This document shows positions 15,263 to 21,459 of a stretch of DNA of 22,695 bases, one piece after another. Under the pieces are notes generated by a model. The model did no database searches and was not told where the DNA came from. It worked only from the letters and a program-made list of their open reading frames with translations. This DNA is from JAJYBV01 sp021812265 (GTDB lineage: Bacteria > Chloroflexota > Ktedonobacteria > Ktedonobacterales > JACDGC01), in the NCBI GenBank assembly GCA_027459525.1, contig DAIDIC010000069.1:1-22695 (forward strand), written 5' to 3'. Both the position numbers and the translations under genes were made by a program. Numbering within the stretch: position 1 is the stretch's first letter; every line of letters starts with the position of its first letter.

Positions 15263-15529
15263 ATGAGCGCCGAATCCGAAGAGACGATATTGGATGTTCG
15301 ACCGGACCTCGCCAATGGCGAAGAGCCGTTTGTGAAAATTATGGTAACCGCAGCGCGCATTCCCGAAAACGGAATATTGCACCTTATCGCGCCGTTTAAC
15401 CCTGTGCCTTTGTATAGTGTGCTGGATAAACGCGGCTTTGTTCACGCAGAAACAAAAAGTGTGTCGGCGACTGAATGGCATGTGTTTTTTGTTCGCAAAG
15501 ACCCTCAGGAATCTGCTTCAGAAGAATAG
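15263..15529 (+). CDS. DUF2249 protein a
   Basis: 88 aa, single DUF2249 domain: ILDVRPDLANGEEPFVKIMVTAARIPENGILHLIAPFNPVPLYSVLDKRGFVHAETKSVSATEWHVFFVRK, which shows the family's L-D-V-R start, the G-x-L-x-L-x-x-P-F-x-P-x-P-L core and the W-x-V/I-x-F end (each quoted by short key residues). Small soluble proteins of this family recur beside denitrification and NO-handling genes; biochemical role unknown, with a redox or metal-trafficking helper role often suggested. The ATG at 15263 follows AGGAG at about 12 nt; two in-frame upstream ATGs lack a ribosome site. It lies 18 bp before the HCO-fold gene with no terminator, so they form an operon. Confidence 0.88.
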   Translation: MSAESEETILDVRPDLANGEEPFVKIMVTAARIPENGILHLIAPFNPVPLYSVLDKRGFVHAETKSVSATEWHVFFVRKDPQESASEE

Positions 15530-15547
15530 TAAAGCTAGGAAAAACAA

Positions 15548-16876
15548 ATGAATCGTCCACCAATTTCCATGGGGAAATCTGCCGCGTTTTCGGTGCGAGG
15601 CAGTGAAAGCTACGGAGGACGACGCGAACTGCCGCTGATCGCTCCGTTGAGTCATCTTGCTGCGGCAGTTATCGGTATGCTCTTTTTTGGCGCGTTTGCC
15701 GGCGTTGCGCTGCCGGCGGCGTTTATTACCCCCTTTAATCCGCATACCCTTGCGGACACGCATATGGCGGTAATCGGTTGGATTACTATGTCGGCGCTTG
15801 GCGCTTCCTATCAATTGACGCCGGTAATATTAGCAGCGCCGTTGGTTTGGTCCAAATTTGTGCGCTGGCAGTTCCCCATCTATTTTATCGGCGCCGTTAC
15901 GCTGATATTTGGGTTTTGGTATATGCGGCCTTGGTATATTATTACCGGCGGCTCACTGATATGTATTGCTGTTGCGCATCATATAACCGTGTTGATCGTG
16001 TCAATAATAAAAAGCCCCAACAAGCCGCTCACAGCAAAATTTATTCTCACAGCGTTCATCTATCTGCTGTGTGTTATCAGTTTTGGAATAACAGCCGGAT
16101 TGAATCTGCAATATGGTTTCTTAGGACAATGGACGTATTCGTTTGTGCTCACTCATTTGACCATTGGTGTTGCCGGCTGGCTGCTGACGATTTTAACCGG
16201 TGTTTCGTATACGCTGATTCCTATGTTTTCTTTAACACATGGGCATAATCAAAAATTAGGGGAATATGTCCTTTATATAAATACTTCCGGCGTTGTTGTT
16301 TTTGCGCTTTCAACCGTATTTGCCGTGCCGTGGATTCCATATATCGGTATGCTGGTTTTATTGGCTGGTTTGACGCTGTATGCGTATGATGTATGGCAAA
16401 TGTATAGCAAGCGTCTGCGGAAAAAACTGGAGCCGGCGCAAATACACGCTATAGCAGGCATGGTATACATGTGCGTCGGCTTTCCTTTTGCCATGGTTCT
16501 GATTTTTCGCGCGCGCAACGAGCCGCATGTATTTATTGCCGCAGGAGTTATTATTATTGTTGGCGCGTTTGGGCAGCATATTACCGGTTATATGTATAAA
16601 ATTGTGCCGTTTCTTGTTTGGCATACCCGCTATGGCCCCGACGCCGGCGTTAAAAAAGTACCCTTGCTAAAAGACTTGCTCGATCAACGCGCAACCGTTG
16701 CTGCCCTTGTTCTCACCAACATTGGCATACTCACTATTGTGTTTGGCGCGTTTTTCAGTCAAGCTGATGTGGTTATTGCCGGTTCCATTGTGCTAGAAAT
16801 TGGCTTTATTATTGTTGGCTATGTTATTTTTAGGGTGTTATCGCACTTGCGCCTAAAGGATATTTTCACGGCATAA
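15548..16876 (+). CDS. 12-TM heme-copper-oxidase-fold membrane protein (COX1/NnrS-like)
   Basis: 442 aa with 12 predicted membrane helices and no soluble domain. TM2 (ADTHMAVIGW, His72), TM6 (LTHLTIGVAGW, His203) and TM10 (His327/His344) each run into the pattern G-x-x-Y-x-[LI]-x-P: residues 85-92, 218-225 and 347-354. This threefold repeat fits the pseudo-threefold 12-helix fold of heme-copper oxidase subunit I. Other histidines: 144-145, 231, 233, 359. However the canonical HH pair of helix VII and the H-x-H pair of helix X are not where a catalytic oxidase or cNOR/qNOR would have them, so ordinary oxidase activity is doubtful. Likely heme-binding; candidates are an NO-protective NnrS-like protein or an unclassified NO reductase. 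AGGAAAA precedes the ATG. Operon with DUF2249a. Confidence 0.8.
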   Translation: MNRPPISMGKSAAFSVRGSESYGGRRELPLIAPLSHLAAAVIGMLFFGAFAGVALPAAFITPFNPHTLADTHMAVIGWITMSALGASYQLTPVILAAPLVWSKFVRWQFPIYFIGAVTLIFGFWYMRPWYIITGGSLICIAVAHHITVLIVSIIKSPNKPLTAKFILTAFIYLLCVISFGITAGLNLQYGFLGQWTYSFVLTHLTIGVAGWLLTILTGVSYTLIPMFSLTHGHNQKLGEYVLYINTSGVVVFALSTVFAVPWIPYIGMLVLLAGLTLYAYDVWQMYSKRLRKKLEPAQIHAIAGMVYMCVGFPFAMVLIFRARNEPHVFIAAGVIIIVGAFGQHITGYMYKIVPFLVWHTRYGPDAGVKKVPLLKDLLDQRATVAALVLTNIGILTIVFGAFFSQADVVIAGSIVLEIGFIIVGYVIFRVLSHLRLKDIFTA

Positions 16877-17020
16877 TACGCTGAATTTTGCTATGTATCA
16901 GCGGAAAATAAATGTACACTGAGGCGTATAGTCGGCAGCATGCCTTATGATACAGGTTTGCTGTGTCACTACATTTCCCCGTATTCCTTTTCGAGGTTCG
17001 GGTTTATAGGAGAAAAAACT

Positions 17021-17485
17021 ATGAAGTGGGTTACTCGTGAGCATGTTAAAGTAGATCGCGTTGCGTGTCCATGGCTTATCCGCGCGTTTGTAGATCCTCA
17101 AGCGGAATTCCTGTTTGTTCCGGCGGATCAGATCATGGCAGTGGCGGAACGTGAAAACGCAACGCCATTTGACGCTAAAGGGGTGGAATTAGGTCATCAT
17201 GGACAGGAATGCTCGTTCGAGGCGATATTGCGCAAATATGATTTGCTCAAAGATCCTGCCTTAGCGTTGCTGGGTAAAATTGTGAATGGCGCCGATACCG
17301 ATAACACATTGTATCAGCAGCCTGAAGGCGCCGGGCTTGAAGCAATCGCTGAAGGCTTCCGGCGTCTGAATTTGGCGGATGACCACGCAATTTTACAGGC
17401 AGAAAGCATTGTGTACGACGCTTTGTATGCCTATTGCCAAACGATGGTGTCTCAAGGCAAATTAAACGGCGCGTTTAAAGATTAA
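17021..17485 (+). CDS. ChrB C-terminal-domain protein (Chrome_Resist family)
   Basis: 154 aa corresponding to the C-terminal domain of ChrB (Pfam Chrome_Resist) standing alone. Seen: REHVKVDRVACPWLIRAFVDP at the start, E-L-G-H-H-G-Q-E-C-S-F with Cys around residue 63, then KIVNGADTD and a helical end. There is no ChrB N-terminal regulator domain and no chrA transporter nearby, so a chromate role is not supported by context; stand-alone copies may bind metal or act in redox repair. The ATG at 17021 has AGGAG 8 nt upstream; the frame extends 27 codons further, but that stretch is unlike the family. It lies 144 bp after the HCO-fold gene, same direction, possibly in the same transcript; no Crp/Fnr box is seen in the gap. 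Confidence 0.85.
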   Translation: MKWVTREHVKVDRVACPWLIRAFVDPQAEFLFVPADQIMAVAERENATPFDAKGVELGHHGQECSFEAILRKYDLLKDPALALLGKIVNGADTDNTLYQQPEGAGLEAIAEGFRRLNLADDHAILQAESIVYDALYAYCQTMVSQGKLNGAFKD

Positions 17486-17514
17486 CAAGCGCTTTCTGAT
17501 GCGCTTTCATCGTA

Positions 17515-17546
17515 AAGCGTCCTTTCGTCGCCCCGTGAGGACGCTT
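17515..17546. terminator. Hairpin between convergent ChrB-like and DUF59 genes
   Basis: Perfect 9-bp stem AAGCGTCCT (17515-17523) / AGGACGCTT (17538-17546) with 14-nt loop. It lies between the stops of two convergent genes, so it may end transcripts from both sides. T-runs are lacking. Confidence 0.55.
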
Positions 17547-17569
17547 GCGGCGCCGCCAATGCAGCAGCA

Positions 17570-17896
17570 TTAATATCTTGCTGATAGTTGCCGGCGGCCT
17601 TCATCTGTCATATTATCGGGACTCCATGGTGGGTCCCACACGAGATTGATGGAGCCGCCGGTGAGGTTTGGTATACCGGCGACAGCGCGGCTCACGCCGT
17701 CACTCAGCGATTCGTGCATGGGGCAGCCGGGAGTAGTTAAAGTCATTTGAATAGTTAAAAAGCCGTTTTCATCTACGGTAATGGAATATACGAGACCAAG
17801 ATCGACGATATTCACGCCAATTTCAGGGTCAACCACTTCGTAGAGAGTGGTTTTCACTTCTTGAGCAATGCTGTTACGTTCTTCATCAGTTAACAT
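17570..17896 (-). CDS. DUF59/MIP18-family metal-sulfur cluster assembly factor (SufT/PaaD-like)
   Basis: 108 aa. MIP18 (DUF59) domain: EVVDPEIGVNIVDLGLVYSI, then QMTLTTPGCPMHESL with the conserved Cys58, and INLVWDPPWSPDNMTDEGRRQL, the typical W-D-P-P-W-x-P-x-x-M/I end. Family members help insert or repair Fe-S clusters (SufT, PaaD, Fam96). The ATG at 17896 follows AAGGTG; an in-frame ATG 36 bp upstream overlaps a leader hairpin and has no ribosome site. Single gene whose promoter carries the same Crp/Fnr box geometry as nirK, which suggests cluster repair during nitrogen-oxide stress (inference). Confidence 0.93.
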   Translation of the reverse strand: MLTDEERNSIAQEVKTTLYEVVDPEIGVNIVDLGLVYSITVDENGFLTIQMTLTTPGCPMHESLSDGVSRAVAGIPNLTGGSINLVWDPPWSPDNMTDEGRRQLSARY

Positions 17897-17910
17897 AGCT
17901 ATACACCTTG

Positions 17911-17930
17911 GCAATCCGGTAAGGGATTGC
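17911..17930 (-). promoter_or_regulatory. Leader hairpin abutting the DUF59 ribosome-binding site
   Basis: GCAATCC (17911-17917) / GGATTGC (17924-17930), perfect 7-bp stem, 6-nt loop, directly 5' of the AAGGTG ribosome site in the predicted 88-nt leader. It could influence translation or mRNA stability. Confidence 0.4.
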
Positions 17931-17990
17931 ATGTATTATGTAGAATGAAAAGCCCTTCGGGGAAAAACTCCGATTTTTAAGTCTTTTATT

Positions 17991-18033
17991 ATAATACGCG
18001 CTGTAAAATTGTTTTACAGTGATAAATATCACA
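17991..18033 (-). promoter_or_regulatory. Crp/Fnr box and -10 of the DUF59 gene
   Basis: Box AGTGA-TAAATA-TCACA (18018-18033, core GTGAT-AAAT-ATCAC), centre 18025.5. On the minus strand a -10 TATTAT (17996-17991, 5/6) starts exactly 29.5 bp away. Predicted start about 17984. The box overlaps a second perfect inverted repeat, CTGTAAAA-TTG-TTTTACAG (18001-18019). Confidence 0.8.
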
Positions 18034-18061
18034 TAATCCTGATAATTTCCGGCATAAATAA

Positions 18062-18331
18062 TGTGTATCTGCTTAGGAGCGTATGCGCGCAGTGTAGTTT
18101 TTTTGCTGCGGCAAGCCACATTCCATGCCCTGAAGCGCGGCTGTTCTTGGTTTCGTTCCTTGCTATCCCCTATAAACCTGAACATGAAAAGGAATAAGGG
18201 GAGTTCAAGCCTCATCAGGAGGCCTGCTGCCTCCTGTGCTTCTGCCATATTCTTTGCTTACACTCCGGTCTCTATTGTATAGGGTATCTTGCATTTACTA
18301 TCTTGAGTGGATACAATAAAAGTATGCTCAC
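18062..18331. other. Gene-free stretch between the DUF59 and nirK promoters
   Basis: No convincing gene. It contains a perfect 8-bp hairpin CAGGAGGC (18216-18223) / GCCTCCTG (18229-18236) with 5-nt loop, a T-run at about 18099-18105, and complementary CCCCT / AGGGG tracts near 18168-18202. A minus-strand frame (17886-18248) has no ribosome site and runs through the DUF59 promoter. A small RNA is possible but unproven. Confidence 0.45.
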
Positions 18332-18344
18332 AAAATTGTTATTC

Positions 18345-18387
18345 AGTGATAAACGTCACATCGATCCTTTTCAGCATAGCTTAAGAT
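18345..18387 (+). promoter_or_regulatory. Crp/Fnr box and -10 of the nirK operon
   Basis: Box AGTGA-TAAACG-TCACA (18345-18360), centre 18352.5; -10 TAAGAT (18382-18387, 4/6, keeping T1, A2, A5, T6) starts exactly 29.5 bp away. Predicted start about 18394. The 30 bp at 18332-18361 match 18005-18034 in 26 positions. Confidence 0.78.
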
Positions 18388-18452
18388 AAGCGCAAGGGCG
18401 AATTATTCAGATTTTGGGTAGTTCAGGTCTTACACTATGCAGGAGAGCTTCT

Positions 18453-19436
18453 ATGAATTCTAAAAATAACATATCTGTATGGATTAGTGTTGCCGGAGCG
18501 CTGGCAATCGTTGTTATTTTAGTTGGCGTTTCCATGTTCAGCAATCATGGTTCGGTAGCAACAGCAGCAGCGACGACCCAGCAGATTACTGTTCCGTCAC
18601 ATACAGAATATCAGCCGATGGCTCCCGCGGCGCAGGCAGGCAGTGCTGTAAGCATAACACTTACGGCAGAAGAAAAACTGATTACCATTGCCCCGGGTGT
18701 TGCGTATCACGCATGGACATTTAACGGAACGGTTCCCGGTCCGGTTCTTCGTGTTCGGCAAGGGCAGTTAGTGCATTTTACATTGGTCAATAATGGAACA
18801 ATGGCGCACTCTATTGATATTCATGCGGCGCAGATTCCTTGGAGTGTTGATTATCAGCCGGTAGCAGTGGGAAAAAGCCTATCATTTGACTTTACACCAC
18901 AGTATCCGGGAGTTTATGTCTATCATTGTGGCGCGCCACCACCGTTATATCATATTGCCAATGGTATGTATGGTGTATTTATTGTGGATCCGGCAAACGG
19001 ATGGGATCCAGCGCAGGAAATAGTATTGATGCAAAGCGAATTTTACGCTAGCCAAAGCGCCGATGGTTCATATCAATTAAATACGACTGCGTTGTTGAAT
19101 CAACAGCCGACATATGTTGTCTTTAATGGTTATGCCGATCAATATAAAGATAACCCCATTACCGTGAAGGCAAATCAGAAAATTCGGATTTTCATTGCCA
19201 ATATTGGCCCGGTGGAATTTTCTGCGTTTCACGTTATCGGAGCGTTATTCAGTGATTATTATGCGGATGGCGATCCGGCTAATCATGAGGTTGGCAACCA
19301 AACCATTACAGTTCCTCCCGGCGGGGCCGCTATGGTTGAGCTGACAATCCCTGCAGTGGGTAAATATCCGTTTGTAACTCACTCATTCGTTAACGCGTCG
19401 TCCGGCGCGATTGGCGTACTTAATGTTGTACCATAA
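18453..19436 (+). CDS. nirK: Copper-containing nitrite reductase (NirK-type two-domain multicopper oxidase)
   Basis: 327 aa; reduces nitrite to NO outside the cytoplasmic membrane. An N-terminal hydrophobic anchor or signal (about 9-29) precedes two cupredoxin domains. All copper ligands of NirK are in place: type 1 His119, Cys159, His167, Met172 (YHCGAPPPLYHIANGM); type 2 His124, His158 and His300 (FVTHSF); and the catalytic Asp122 (AHSIDIHA) and His250 (FHVIGALFSD). The ATG at 18453 has AGGAG 7 nt upstream; a frame extension of 13 codons lacks support. The lipoprotein cupredoxin starts 18 bp downstream and is the obvious electron donor. Expression is probably activated by the Crp/Fnr box at -41.5. 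Other two-domain multicopper oxidases are excluded by the Asp/His active-site pair. Confidence 0.93.
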   Translation: MNSKNNISVWISVAGALAIVVILVGVSMFSNHGSVATAAATTQQITVPSHTEYQPMAPAAQAGSAVSITLTAEEKLITIAPGVAYHAWTFNGTVPGPVLRVRQGQLVHFTLVNNGTMAHSIDIHAAQIPWSVDYQPVAVGKSLSFDFTPQYPGVYVYHCGAPPPLYHIANGMYGVFIVDPANGWDPAQEIVLMQSEFYASQSADGSYQLNTTALLNQQPTYVVFNGYADQYKDNPITVKANQKIRIFIANIGPVEFSAFHVIGALFSDYYADGDPANHEVGNQTITVPPGGAAMVELTIPAVGKYPFVTHSFVNASSGAIGVLNVVP

Positions 19437-19454
19437 ATCAGGAGAATTAATTCA

Positions 19455-19862
19455 GTGAAGAAAATCACTATTGCAAGCCTTTTCACTATTATGTTATTAG
19501 CTTTTGCGGCGTGCGGCGGTTCTGCGGCGTCCAACTCCGGCTCATCTAGCTCCACGGCAAATTCTAATACAATTACAATGGGTCAGTCTAATTTCGTAGG
19601 CTCCACAAGTGTAACCATCAAGGCTGGTCAGTCAGTCAATTTTGTTGATCCGTCGAGCAGCGGCGGCACACATATTTTAGCAATTGGAACCAACGGAACA
19701 TTCACAAGCGCTACCGGAGCGCCGACATCATTAAATACTGCGAGTGGTTTAACCATAAACGCCGGCCAAACCCAAACCATAGTATTTCCAACAGCTGGTG
19801 TATATCATGTTACATGTATTATCCATCCTGCTATGAATGTGACTGTTACGGTTAATAGCTAG
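19455..19862 (+). CDS. Lipoprotein cupredoxin, likely electron donor to NirK
   Basis: 135 aa starting at GTG with AGGAG 10 nt upstream. Lipoprotein signal peptide MKKITIASLFTIMLLAFAAC with the lipobox cysteine Cys20, then a Ser/Asn/Gly-rich linker to about 38. The plastocyanin-like domain has type-1 copper ligands His73 (GTHIL), Cys121, His124 and Met127 (TCIIHPAM). Membrane-tethered on the outer face. It lies 18 bp after nirK in the same transcript and is followed by a strong terminator. Related in fold, but not closely in sequence, to the Met-rich cupredoxin at 8937-9518. Confidence 0.93.
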   Translation: MKKITIASLFTIMLLAFAACGGSAASNSGSSSSTANSNTITMGQSNFVGSTSVTIKAGQSVNFVDPSSSGGTHILAIGTNGTFTSATGAPTSLNTASGLTINAGQTQTIVFPTAGVYHVTCIIHPAMNVTVTVNS

Positions 19863-19944
19863 CGATTTTTTGTGAAACGAAAGGTGGTATGCTGCTGGCC
19901 GCCCATTCGGGTTACGAAGCTGTATGCGCCTTTGCGCCCAGCGG

Positions 19945-19984
19945 AGCGCTGCAAGATATGAGTGAATCAACTTGCAGCGCTTTT
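19945..19984 (+). terminator. Rho-independent terminator of nirK-cupredoxin
   Basis: Perfect 11-bp stem AGCGCTGCAAG (19945-19955) / CTTGCAGCGCT (19971-19981), 15-nt loop, then TTT. Element copy E begins 10 bp further on. Confidence 0.85.
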
Positions 19985-19994
19985 GTATTATGGT

Positions 19995-20132
19995 TAGAAC
20001 TTTCGCTTGAAAGAGAAGCGCATGCTTTCTCGTATCTGCAACAAAGGGAGGTCTGGGGACACCCCAGAACCCCGCACAAGGGGCGCCTGCCCCTTGTACA
20101 TCCCCGATGTTCATGCTGAAGCGAAAGTCCTG
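19995..20132 (+). mobile_element. MITE-like interspersed element, copy E
   Basis: 138 bp. Ends are TAGAACTTTCGCTT and AAGCGAAAGTCCTG. Flanks ATGGT (19990-19994) and ACGGT (20133-20137) match in 4 of 5 bases, as expected for an aged target duplication. Both internal hairpins are present (TCTGGGG-ACA-CCCCAGA and ACAAGGGGC/GCCCCTTGT). It lies between the convergent nirK-cupredoxin operon and the cupin gene. Confidence 0.9.
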
Positions 20133-20162
20133 ACGGTAATATCTTCTGTTCTATGAACGGGT

Positions 20163-20507
20163 TTATTCGGCAGATTGAGGGAGTTTGGCGGACTTAAGCA
20201 TATGCAGCAACATGGTAGTGTTTGTTTTTGCAAACACTCCGTGATTTACATTTGCAGGCATATACACCATGGTTCCCGGATGCGCTTCACGCATTTCATC
20301 ACCTAGCCGCAAATGTACTTCACCGGAGATTATTTGGATAACCGCAGGGGTTGCCGATGTGTGGTCCGTTAATTCCTGACCTTTGGCAAAGTGGAATAAA
20401 ACCAGCCGTAAAGCCGGTTCATTTAAAATTGTGCGGCTTAAAATGCCGTCGTTCGGCAAATCTGCGATATCTTCGAAGCGCTCAAAATATGTAAATGAGT
20501 CACTCAT
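20163..20507 (-). CDS. Single-domain cupin protein
   Basis: 114 aa, small cupin. Seen: GQELTDHTSATPAVIQIISGEVHLRLGDE (motif 1, with only one of the usual two histidines) and PGTMVYMPANVNHGVFAK (motif 2, His in the expected place). The metal site may therefore be incomplete or unusual. Soluble. ATG with AGG 8 nt upstream. It follows DUF2249b by 131 bp in the same direction and may be read from the same Crp/Fnr-dependent promoter; no separate box is seen. Cupins of this kind occur in nitrite/NO clusters, but the reaction is unknown. Confidence 0.87.
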   Translation of the reverse strand: MSDSFTYFERFEDIADLPNDGILSRTILNEPALRLVLFHFAKGQELTDHTSATPAVIQIISGEVHLRLGDEMREAHPGTMVYMPANVNHGVFAKTNTTMLLHMLKSAKLPQSAE

Positions 20508-20638
20508 ATGGATTACCTGCTTTCACGCGCCGCAAAGCGCCATAACGGGACGCTTGGCGTGCGATATTTTTTTGCGCGCAGTGGCGGCAATGCGCCAACT
20601 GCGTCGATTTGAATGAGATGATCGGCAAATGTTATGTA

Positions 20639-20875
20639 TTATAGCCGGGTAATAATAATATGCCATTCAGTCGGCCCCTCTACAGTGGGAACCCATGAAT
20701 ACTGTCCGGCGTACTCTGCCTGAATTTGATAATACAGCGGCTTAGGATCGTGATCGTTCACTAAGTGAATTGCGCTGCCTGCCTGTAACGCGCCGAGTTC
20801 GGCAAAGATAACCTTATGTCTTTCGAATGGCGCTAACACGCGAACATCGAGCAATTTTTCAGTATTGTCAGACAT
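20639..20875 (-). CDS. DUF2249 protein b
   Basis: 78 aa, a second DUF2249 domain: LLDVRVLAPFERHKVIFAELGALQAG, then AIHLVNDHDPKPLYYQI with the D-H-D-P-K-P-L core, ending G-P-T-E-W-H-I-I-I-T. It shares the family pattern with DUF2249a but differs widely in sequence, and carries the His-containing NDHDPKPL form often seen in the family, where DUF2249a has APFNPVPL. ATG with GAGG 7 nt upstream. First gene downstream of the best-matching Crp/Fnr promoter in the window; cupin follows. Confidence 0.9.
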   Translation of the reverse strand: MSDNTEKLLDVRVLAPFERHKVIFAELGALQAGSAIHLVNDHDPKPLYYQIQAEYAGQYSWVPTVEGPTEWHIIITRL

Positions 20876-20932
20876 GATATAACCTCTTTGGATGAATATG
20901 TACTAGAAACGTTTCCGGCGTTTCCGAGCATT

Positions 20933-20975
20933 ATTATATAATAGTCTGAGCTTACCTTATGTGATTTATATCACG
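20933..20975 (-). promoter_or_regulatory. Crp/Fnr box and consensus -10 of DUF2249b
   Basis: Box read on + as TGTGA-TTTATA-TCACG (20960-20975, core GTGAT-TTAT-ATCAC), centre 20967.5. On the minus strand a perfect -10 TATAAT (20938-20933) starts exactly 29.5 bp away; predicted start about 20926, so the box centre is at -41.5. Confidence 0.85.
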
Positions 20976-21144
20976 CTGCTGTGATGATTTTAGGGTGTAT
21001 TGCAGATTTTTCCTCTGTTTTTGTGGTTTTTGTGAGATTATTTTCGCGCCAAGATGTTGCGCGGCGGTAAATTTGCAGATGTTACGCTCTTGAGGTTATG
21101 GCAATGGATCAAAAAATGTGCTATAGTGTAAGCAGTGTTATTTT

Positions 21145-21217
21145 GCTGCCATAGCTCAGTGGATAGAGCACTGGTCTTCGGAACCAGGTGTCGGGGGTTC
21201 GAATCCCTTTGGCAGCG
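21145..21217 (+). tRNA. tRNA-Arg (anticodon TCG)
   Basis: Full cloverleaf: acceptor stem GCTGCCA / TGGCAGC with G discriminator, D-arm GCTC..GAGC with the Arg-type GGATA loop, anticodon stem CTGGT/ACCAG around loop CTTCGGA (anticodon TCG at 21178-21180, reading CGA), and T-loop TTCGAAT. The T-stem has two G-T pairs. The 3' CCA is not encoded. A TATAGT hexamer at 21122-21127 is a likely -10. Confidence 0.95.
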
Positions 21218-21387
21218 CCCCGCTTTAATATTCCTCTTCTCACCTGACTTTTCCCATCACTAGCTGAATTCAAAAATGACAATTTTTTCTCCGTTTTTAT
21301 TCTTTTGAACTGGAGTGTTTTGAAGTTTTTAGCGCTTTTAAGGTTTGTATCAATGCCGATTATATTGATAGAGGGTATATGTAATTA

Positions 21388-21417
21388 TTGCCAAAAATCA
21401 GCAAATTATGTTACAAT
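21388..21417 (+). promoter_or_regulatory. Predicted promoter of the 69-aa gene
   Basis: -35 TTGCCA (21388-21393), 18-bp spacer, -10 TACAAT (21412-21417, 5/6). Start about 21424, 36 bp before the ATG. The preceding 21218-21387 is AT-rich with no gene. Confidence 0.55.
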
Positions 21418-21459
21418 ACCTCTCCGAACTATTTAAAGCCTTGCATAGGAGGTTCACTC

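Noticed and set aside
17886..18248. 120-codon minus-strand frame
   Set aside because: It crosses the DUF59 promoter, its activator box and the DUF59 start in a different frame; no ribosome-binding site.
18062..18331. Possible riboswitch, because of hairpins and a GCCACA-like stretch
   Set aside because: No match to the ordered conserved boxes of a known class could be traced, and nirK's predicted start lies downstream of it.
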